From: JBHGAV01 sp041946685
Lineage (GTDB): Bacteria > Acidobacteriota > Terriglobia > Bryobacterales > Bryobacteraceae
Direction of reading: 5' to 3'
Length of the DNA stretch: 64,000 nucleotides
Assembly (NCBI GenBank): GCA_041946685.1
Contig: JBHGAV010000015.1
Coordinates: forward strand, 1 to 64,000
Below the pieces are notes generated by a model. It did not search any database and was not told the DNA's origin. It worked only from the letters and a program-made list of their open reading frames with translations. The position numbers and the translations under genes are program-made. Shown one piece after another: positions 58,180-64,000 of the stretch (position 1 is the first letter of the stretch; every line of letters begins with the position of its first letter).

Positions 58180-59274
58180 TTAGGTTCGCCTCTGTGGTTG
58201 AACAACAATTTTCAACGATTGCTCGTCAGGATGCAACGCCAGGTGGATGCCGCGCCCGATTTCCTCCAGCGGCAGCCGGTGGCTGATCAGCCTCTCGACG
58301 GGAAGTTCCCCGCTGAACACCAGCCTCGCCGATTCCTCCTGAAGGTCCACCGAGGCGCTGTAGGACCCCAGAATCCGGCGTTCTCCCACACAGATGTCCG
58401 CCCCCGACATCTCGATTCTTTCCTGGTGGGAAGTCTGAGAAAACAAAAGGATTCGCGCCCCCGGCCTCGAGCAGGCCATGGCCTGGCCCGTGATGCCAGG
58501 CGCCGAAGCCGCCACGATGACCGCGTCCGCACCCCGGCCCTCGCTCAGCGAAGCCACCCGGCTGGCGACGTCCGTCTCCCGCGGGTCCCAAGACGCCATA
58601 GCTCCCAATTCCAACGACAGCTCCCGGCGCCTCCGAATGGTGTCCGTCGCTACGACCGTTGCCCCCGTGCGTCGGCAAAGCATGGTAAACATGAGCCCAA
58701 TCGGTCCCTGGCCGAGAATGGCGACCAGTTCGCCCGGCTCCAGCCCCATCTGGCCGACCGCCTTCAGGCAGGTGTTGATGGGCTCGACAAAACAGGCGTG
58801 ATCGAAGGATACTCCTTCCGGAATCCTCACCACACCTCGCCGGACGATCCAATCCATCACCCGGACGTATTCCGAAAAGCCTCCGCCCGCCGGCTCGTAT
58901 CCCGCCGTCACGCCGACTTTCTTGTATGTCTGGCATTGCGCATAGAGACTGCGCTGGCAGTAGAAACATTCCGAGCATGGGATATGGTGGAACACGGCAA
59001 CAGCGTCTCCCGGCCTGAACTGGTCCACGTCCTCGGCCACCGCGGCCACCACGCCGGCCGTCTCATGCCCGAAAATGCGCGGGGGCGGCAGCAGGTCCTG
59101 TTCCACTTTCTTGAGATCCGTGTGGCAGATGCCGCAGCTCTCCACTCTCACCAGGATTTCGCCCGGCCCAATCCGGGGTGTGGGCACTGTGCCGACGGAT
59201 ACCGTCCCGTTGCCCTGGTATACCGCGGCCCGCATCGTGGGGCGGATGGCCGGCTTAGAATCGACAGTCAGCAA
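58180..59274 (-). CDS. Zinc-dependent alcohol dehydrogenase (MDR), hopanoid-operon copy 2
   Basis: 364 residues. CGICHTDLKKVEQ and FGHETAG form the catalytic site; CSECFYCQRSLYAQC is the structural zinc site; VAILGQGPIGLMFTMLCRRT binds NAD(P). Start TTG 59274 has GGGAGAG at good spacing and overlaps the hpnG end by 20 bp; ATG 59235 is the alternative. It is clearly related to copy 1 but diverged, so a two-step or heteromeric redox role is possible. Proposed link to hopanoid side chains is inference from location. Confidence 0.85.
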   Translation of the reverse strand: MLTVDSKPAIRPTMRAAVYQGNGTVSVGTVPTPRIGPGEILVRVESCGICHTDLKKVEQDLLPPPRIFGHETAGVVAAVAEDVDQFRPGDAVAVFHHIPCSECFYCQRSLYAQCQTYKKVGVTAGYEPAGGGFSEYVRVMDWIVRRGVVRIPEGVSFDHACFVEPINTCLKAVGQMGLEPGELVAILGQGPIGLMFTMLCRRTGATVVATDTIRRRRELSLELGAMASWDPRETDVASRVASLSEGRGADAVIVAASAPGITGQAMACSRPGARILLFSQTSHQERIEMSGADICVGERRILGSYSASVDLQEESARLVFSGELPVERLISHRLPLEEIGRGIHLALHPDEQSLKIVVQPQRRT

Positions 59275-59959
59275 GATACTCTCCCAATGCTCTTGCGGCC
59301 AGGCGGCTTCTCCGATGCAGCCGGTACAGCTCCGCTGCCAGCCGATGGGGCCGCTTCACGGCGGCCCACAGGATCCTTGCGGTGCTGAGACGGCCGTCGC
59401 CCCCTCGAGCCGCGTTGAAATCCAGCTCCAGGTCTTCATCCGCCAAGTCCGTAATACCTCGAACGCAATAGAACGGAACGCCCCACTTTCTCGCGCGCAG
59501 GCCCACCGCCATCGCTTCCATCTCGACGGCCGAGCCCCCGAGCGCCCGCAGGCCCGCCTTTTCTTCCGCAGTCTGCACCACCCGGTCCAGCGAGATCAGC
59601 CGTCCCGCAGCGGCCGGAGCTGAGCCCTCCGGGCGGCGCGCCTCCAGGACGACCTTGCCGTCCGGGCTTTCCACCCGGGAAGCGACAAACACTTCCCCGG
59701 CCATAAGCGCCGGGTCCAGGGCCCCGCAGAACCCCGTGCTCACCAGCACGTCTGCCTTCTGCTTGTTCCAGGCCACCTCGCAGGCTTCTCCCGCCAGGGC
59801 AGGGCCCGCGCCGTTGGCGACCATCACCCACCGCCGCCCGCCGAACTCTGCCGTCCGGGCGAAACGCACCGGCCACCGGAGCCGTTTCTCTCCCCGGCAA
59901 CGCCGGCGGATGCCGGCCAGTTCTCTGGCGTCGGCGGCCACTAGCAGCAGCGTCTCCAC
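59255..59959 (-). CDS. hpnG: Hopanoid nucleosidase HpnG (adenosylhopane to ribosylhopane)
   Basis: About 234 residues, nucleoside-phosphorylase fold. LLLVAADARELAGIRRRC starts the domain, the substrate region is TGFCGALDPALMAGEVFVAS, and the conserved site is SAVEMEAMAVGLRARKWGVP followed by VRGITDLADEDLELDFN. It removes adenine from adenosylhopane. I prefer GTG 59959, one base after the hpnA stop; an ATG at 60010 would add 17 residues that overlap hpnA. Neither has a strong ribosome-binding site. Confidence 0.87.
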   Translation of the reverse strand: METLLLVAADARELAGIRRRCRGEKRLRWPVRFARTAEFGGRRWVMVANGAGPALAGEACEVAWNKQKADVLVSTGFCGALDPALMAGEVFVASRVESPDGKVVLEARRPEGSAPAAAGRLISLDRVVQTAEEKAGLRALGGSAVEMEAMAVGLRARKWGVPFYCVRGITDLADEDLELDFNAARGGDGRLSTARILWAAVKRPHRLAAELYRLHRRSRLAARALGEYLADCRF

Positions 59960-59960
59960 A

Positions 59961-60935
59961 TCAACAGTAGCCGTTGGCGCGAAACCAGCCGACGGCCCTC
60001 CCGAGTGCATCTTCCACCGGGCCCGGGGAGTAACCCAGGTCCCGTGCTGCTTTGTCGTGCTTCACAAACATCTTACGCCGGGCCATCCGCACCGCGTCCA
60101 GTGGAACGCGCGGCTCCCGGCCTGTTACTGCCGCCCATGCTGTCGAAGCCACTCCGGCGGCGTAAGCGACCCCATACGGGATTCGTCTTCCAGGGGCTTC
60201 CAGGCCGCTGACACCCGCCAGTCGTTCCAGTATTTGCTCCAGCGTCAGGTTTTCGCGTCCAAGAATGTATCGCTCACCCGGCCGTCCGTTTTCCAAAGCC
60301 GCCAGGTGGCCCGCAGCGACATCCCGAACGTCCACCAGGTTCAGGCCCGTGTCCACGAAGGCGGGCATCTTCCCGCGCAGGAAGTCCAGGATGATCTTGC
60401 CGGTTGGAGTGGGCTTGAAATCATGATCGCCCACCGGCGCGGTCGGATTGACGACTACGACCGGGAAGCCCGACTTCGCCTCCTCCAGTGCAACCTGCTC
60501 GGCCAGAAACTTCGACCGTTTGTAGGGGCCGGTCATATCCGCCAGGCTTACGGGACTGCTCTCATCGCCCGGAGCGTCCGAGGGGATACCGATACACCCC
60601 ACCGTGCTCGTGTAGACGACTCGCTCCACGCCCGCGCGCCGCGCGGCGTCAAGCAGGTTCCTGGTCCCATCCACGTTGGTGCGGTACATTTCGTCCGGCC
60701 GCGGGGCCCACAAACGGTAATCCGCCGCCACGTGGAAGACCACGCCACACCCCTCGGTCGCCGCCCCGAGAGAGGCGGCATCGCGCAGGTCTCCCGTCAC
60801 CGTCTCGGCCTCCAGTTCGCGCAGCCTGCTGCCGGGTCTGGTAAGAGCCCTGACCTTGTGCCCGCGCTCCTCGAGCAGTCGTGCCACGTGCCAACCCACG
60901 AACCCCGTCGCCCCCGTCACCAGTGTTGGTTTCAC
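59961..60935 (-). CDS. hpnA: Hopanoid-associated sugar epimerase HpnA (extended SDR)
   Basis: About 324 residues. NAD-binding start TLVTGATGFVGWHVARLLEE, catalytic YxxxK in TGPYKRSKFLAEQ, and VVVVNPTAPVGDHDFKPTPT typical of HpnA. It is regularly found in hopanoid loci, but its exact reaction is not settled. Start GTG 60935 has AGCAGGG upstream; GTG 60959 would add 8 residues and overlap hpnH by 16 bp. Confidence 0.9.
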   Translation of the reverse strand: MKPTLVTGATGFVGWHVARLLEERGHKVRALTRPGSRLRELEAETVTGDLRDAASLGAATEGCGVVFHVAADYRLWAPRPDEMYRTNVDGTRNLLDAARRAGVERVVYTSTVGCIGIPSDAPGDESSPVSLADMTGPYKRSKFLAEQVALEEAKSGFPVVVVNPTAPVGDHDFKPTPTGKIILDFLRGKMPAFVDTGLNLVDVRDVAAGHLAALENGRPGERYILGRENLTLEQILERLAGVSGLEAPGRRIPYGVAYAAGVASTAWAAVTGREPRVPLDAVRMARRKMFVKHDKAARDLGYSPGPVEDALGRAVGWFRANGYC

Positions 60936-60943
60936 TTGCCCTG

Positions 60944-62053
60944 CTATCTGAGGACCCACTGTAGCAGCCGGAGGCCGTCTCCTGGCCTGCCGTTGATCCC
61001 CAGCGCCGCGGAAGGCTCAAAGCCGCAGTGCACCATGCAGTGTTCACAGCGCGGATCGTTGCCGCGCCCGTAATTCTGCCAGGGGGTCCTGGTCATCAAT
61101 TCCTCGAACGTCCGGTAGTGGCCGTCCGTGATCAGGTAGCACGGGCCTTTCCACCCCAGCGTGTTGTAGGTCGGGTTGCCCCACGCCGTGCAGGGCAGGT
61201 CTCGCTTCCCTTGCAGGAAGTCCAGGTAGACCGGCGTGCTGTTCAGGCGGAAGCGCCTCGCCAGGCGATCGATGTCCCTGAACTTCTCGTGCACCGTCTC
61301 CCGTGTCATGAAGATGTCCTGGTCGTCCACCGCCGTGTATCCGTAGGCGGGCGAAAGCATGTGCCCGTCCAGGTTGAACGGCGCCAGGTATTCGTACAGC
61401 GCTTCGATCTCGCGCATGTCGGTGTCCCGGTACACGGTCGTGTTCGTCGAGACCTTGAAACCGGCTTGCTTGGCCGCCTTGATGCCTTCGATCGCCTCCC
61501 GGAACACGCCCTCTTTCTCCACGCACCGGTCGTGGGTCTCTTCCAGCCCGTCCAGGTGCACGTTGAAGAACAACCGGCTGTCCGGCGTGAACTCCCCCAG
61601 TCGTTTCCGGATCAGAAGTCCGTTCGTGCAGAGGTAGACGTGGCGGTTCCGCTTCACCAATCCGGCTACCAGCGGCCCGACCTCCGGGTACAGCAGCGGC
61701 TCGCCGCCGCAGATTGAGACCACCGGTGCCCCACACTCATCCGCCGCCCCCAGACACTGGTCCAGGGTGAGTTTCTGCGTGATGGTGGACTCATACTCGC
61801 GGATCCGGCCGCATCCCGTGCAGGTCAGGTTGCAGGCGTGCAGCGGCTCCAGCATGAGCACGAGCGGGAATCGCCTGGCTATCATGGGGTGCGGCTTTAC
61901 CGCGTGGCCGTTGTTACCGTGGCCTACGATGCGAAAGGGGTTCGATCTGTCAGCCGTCGACATCGCGTCTCTTTGCCACTCCGGCCGAGGACGGCGCTTG
62001 TTGCGGAAGATGTACCGCGCCATCCCCGCGGTCATGGAAAGGGGAAACCTCAT
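60944..62053 (-). CDS. hpnH: Adenosylhopane synthase HpnH (radical SAM)
   Basis: 369 residues. Radical SAM cluster motif CNLTCTGCG after RFPLVLMLEPLHA; the SAM-binding GGEPLLYPE region; C-terminal cysteines CEHCMVHCGFEPSA typical of HpnH. It adds adenosine from SAM to the diploptene double bond. An extra stretch of about 35 residues lies between the N-terminal helix and the barrel (roughly residues 20-58, rich in Arg/His/Gly), longer than usual. ATG 62053 overlaps the shc stop (ATGA). The longer frame to 62287 runs inside shc and is rejected. Confidence 0.94.
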   Translation of the reverse strand: MRFPLSMTAGMARYIFRNKRRPRPEWQRDAMSTADRSNPFRIVGHGNNGHAVKPHPMIARRFPLVLMLEPLHACNLTCTGCGRIREYESTITQKLTLDQCLGAADECGAPVVSICGGEPLLYPEVGPLVAGLVKRNRHVYLCTNGLLIRKRLGEFTPDSRLFFNVHLDGLEETHDRCVEKEGVFREAIEGIKAAKQAGFKVSTNTTVYRDTDMREIEALYEYLAPFNLDGHMLSPAYGYTAVDDQDIFMTRETVHEKFRDIDRLARRFRLNSTPVYLDFLQGKRDLPCTAWGNPTYNTLGWKGPCYLITDGHYRTFEELMTRTPWQNYGRGNDPRCEHCMVHCGFEPSAALGINGRPGDGLRLLQWVLR

Positions 62054-63984
62054 TCCGCCCCCAGGTCTTGTGGGGCAGCCTTCAGATAGGTAGCCAGCGC
62101 CAGCAGCGGAAAGGACTGCCGGTACAGTTGATACGAAAGGTAGAAGACCTTGGGAAATCCCGTCCCCGTGGTCAACTCCTCGTGCCACGAACCGTCTTCC
62201 CGCTGGGTTTCGAGCAGGTACTCGATTCCCCGCCTGACACTGCGACTCTGGCGGTCTCCACTCGCGATCAGTCCCAGGACGGCCCATGCGGTCTGAGACG
62301 CCGTGCTTTCGGTCGGAGTGAACGTGCTGTTGTCATAACTCGCGCAGCTCTCGCCCCACCCGCCGTCGGCGTTCTGCACCGACCGCAGCCATTCACCTGC
62401 GCGGAGAATGTGCGCCTCCCGGTCGCTCTCGCCGGCGGCCCTCAGGCCGCGTAGCGCCAGGAAGGTCCCGTAGATGTAGTCCACGCCCCAGCGGCCGTAC
62501 CAGCTTCCATCCTGCTCTTGAGTGTCCACCAGGTACTTCACGCCGCGCCGGATCGCCGCGCTACTTTGATTCACGCCGCAAGCGCAAAGCGCTTCCAGCA
62601 CCCTTCCCGTAATGTCCGGGCAAGTCGGATCGAGCATCGCGTTGTGGTCCGCGAACGGCACCTCGCTCAGCGGATGCCAGTTGTTGTCGACGTCAAAGGC
62701 CGCCCATCCGCCGTCCTTGGACTGCATGTTGAGGAGCCACCGGACGGCGCGGCGTATGGAGGCCTCTTGTGCCTCCGGCCGGCTTCGCTTGACGCCTTTC
62801 AGTGCCAGCAGGACCATGGCTGTATCGTCGATGTCCGGGTAGAATTCGTTGGCGAATTCGAAATACCAGCCCGAAGGTTCGACGTCGGGACGCATCACCG
62901 ACCAGTCCCCCTTCCGGCGGACCTCCTTCGTCAGCATCCAGTCCGCGGCGCGCTCCAGCGCCACGGACGGGGCCACGCCACTCTCGGACAACGCGAACAT
63001 TGCGATGGCCGTGTCCCACACCGGTGAAAAGCACGGCTGGAAGAAGAATCGCCGTCCGTCATCGACCAGCAGGCGCATGAACTGGCTCTCCGCCTCGACG
63101 AAGTCGGGGTGCGTCCTGGGCCGTCCCAGCACGTCCAGCGCCATGAGGATGTACATCATGGGCGGGTAGATTGCGCCCAGTCCGTCCGAGTAGCGCGTGC
63201 GCTCCAGCATCCACTTTTCGGCCCGGCGAATCGCCTTGGCGCGGAGCGCCTTGGAGCCGTATCTTTCCCAGACTTTCAGTACCGCGTCAAAAGCCAGGAA
63301 CAGACTGCGCCAGCTTAGCAGATGCTTGCCCCCCAGGTACCACATCCGGACGCCCGGCAGGAACAGTTCCTTCAGGTCGAAGCCGGCAGGCACGGGCCGC
63401 TGCGGGTTGTGTGCATGAACGATGGAGAGCGGCACGACGATTGCGCGCGTCCAGCTCGACATCCGGTAGATGAAGTCGCCGGGCAGCAGGACCATCTCCG
63501 GCGGGATGCTCGGACATTTCTCCCGCGGATACAGGCCGAACAGACTGAGATTGACCTTCACGTAGCTGTTGGCCGCCTGAATGCCCCCCAGTGCCAGGAT
63601 GCGCTCCCTCGCCCTGGTGAGCTCGTTGCTCTCGGGCGGCAGGCCAGCCACCTTCAGTGCGAAGTATGCCTTGACCGTCGCGCTGATCTCCGATGGTCCT
63701 TTGGCGTAGATGTTGAAGCCGCCGTCGGGCAACTGCCGGCTCAGGATGGCCCTCACGGCCTTGTCCACCAGATGCCGCGTGGGGGGATTCCAGACCCCTC
63801 CCTCGGGCGGGTAAAGCCAGAGTTGAAGGAGGATGAAGTCGGACTCAAGGGTGGTGTCCGCGGTCAGTTCGCCCCACCAGTACCCGTCCTTACGCTGGAG
63901 GCTGAGGAGATGCTCGGCCGCTCTCCGTGCCCCTTCCGCGGCCGCTGCCGTCAGTTGCTCGCCGACCTTCGCCTTGGGCATCAT
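62050..63984 (-). CDS. shc: Squalene--hopene cyclase
   Basis: 644 residues. Catalytic PDIDDTAMVLL (D384-D386-D387), QW repeats such as RKDGYWWGELTADTTLESDF, NMQSKDGGWAAFDVDN, QEQDGSWYGRWGVDYIYG and QREDGSWHEELTTGTGFPKV. It cyclises squalene to hopene/hopanol at the membrane. Full length. The first gene of the operon in the window; its ATG is only 16 bp from the window edge, so any promoter or upstream gene (for example hpnE) is outside. Confidence 0.97.
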   Translation of the reverse strand: MMPKAKVGEQLTAAAAEGARRAAEHLLSLQRKDGYWWGELTADTTLESDFILLQLWLYPPEGGVWNPPTRHLVDKAVRAILSRQLPDGGFNIYAKGPSEISATVKAYFALKVAGLPPESNELTRARERILALGGIQAANSYVKVNLSLFGLYPREKCPSIPPEMVLLPGDFIYRMSSWTRAIVVPLSIVHAHNPQRPVPAGFDLKELFLPGVRMWYLGGKHLLSWRSLFLAFDAVLKVWERYGSKALRAKAIRRAEKWMLERTRYSDGLGAIYPPMMYILMALDVLGRPRTHPDFVEAESQFMRLLVDDGRRFFFQPCFSPVWDTAIAMFALSESGVAPSVALERAADWMLTKEVRRKGDWSVMRPDVEPSGWYFEFANEFYPDIDDTAMVLLALKGVKRSRPEAQEASIRRAVRWLLNMQSKDGGWAAFDVDNNWHPLSEVPFADHNAMLDPTCPDITGRVLEALCACGVNQSSAAIRRGVKYLVDTQEQDGSWYGRWGVDYIYGTFLALRGLRAAGESDREAHILRAGEWLRSVQNADGGWGESCASYDNSTFTPTESTASQTAWAVLGLIASGDRQSRSVRRGIEYLLETQREDGSWHEELTTGTGFPKVFYLSYQLYRQSFPLLALATYLKAAPQDLGAE

Positions 63985-64000
63985 AGGGCGCCTGTCTCCA

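Noticed and set aside
1..64000. CRISPR arrays, tRNAs, rRNAs and insertion sequences
   Set aside because: No regularly spaced repeats, no tRNA-like T-loop (GGTTCGANTCC) context, no rRNA sequence and no transposase-like ORF were seen.

Overview
The window is a GC-rich chromosomal segment that looks like an Acidobacteriota genome, most likely a Solibacter/Bryobacter-type member. The pointers are an Oar-like TonB-dependent receptor with an N-terminal carboxypeptidase-regulatory-like domain, two proteins of the VWFA-related acidobacterial type, a secreted GH10 xylanase, TAT-exported Gfo/Idh and ThuA proteins, and a complete hopanoid operon. No rRNA, tRNA or CRISPR array was found. The taxonomic call is an inference from gene content.

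Layout. 1-8.4 kb: 3' end of katG, a TonB-dependent receptor, a GH10 xylanase, a DUF763 protein and a small conserved protein. 8.5-16 kb: a zinc-metallopeptidase lipoprotein, a 411-bp gap holding a probable structured RNA, then the minus-strand operon valS-nadC-birA-coaX. 16-25.7 kb (plus strand): alaC-like aminotransferase, Gfo/Idh oxidoreductase, ThuA protein, a three-repeat Rid-like lipoprotein, a PfkB sugar kinase, and a VWFA / S24-peptidase / VWFA set. 25.7-31.2 kb (minus): Wzt-like ABC ATPase, POT peptide transporter, M24 peptidase and a GH31-like protein without a recognisable catalytic barrel.

31.5-45.4 kb (minus): a compact head-and-tail virion cluster with terminase, portal, scaffold, P22-like coat, connector, tail tube, tail chaperones joined by an A AAA AAC frameshift site, a very short tape-measure candidate, and a 1309-residue tail tip/hub with a lambda gpL-like four-cysteine pattern. 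It has no integrase, repressor, replication or lysis gene. It is either a remnant prophage or a gene-transfer-agent-like element.

45.5-55.3 kb (plus): ilvBNC and cimA behind a leader that encodes an Ile/Val/Leu-rich peptide followed by a terminator hairpin (an attenuator), then a membrane protein, a quinone oxidoreductase, an M24 peptidase and accBC. 55.3-64 kb (minus): the hopanoid operon shc-hpnH-hpnA-hpnG-two zinc alcohol dehydrogenases-hpnC-hpnD. It makes squalene, cyclises it, adds adenosine and removes adenine. The two dehydrogenases sit where a side-chain reductase would be expected.

The best candidates for something new are the lysis-free head-tail cluster with its frameshift and Fe-S hub, the single-chain triple Rid protein, the DUF3037-like/S24 fusion coupled to a VWFA gene, the ilv attenuator, the structured RNA near 11 kb, and the dehydrogenase pair in the hopanoid operon.
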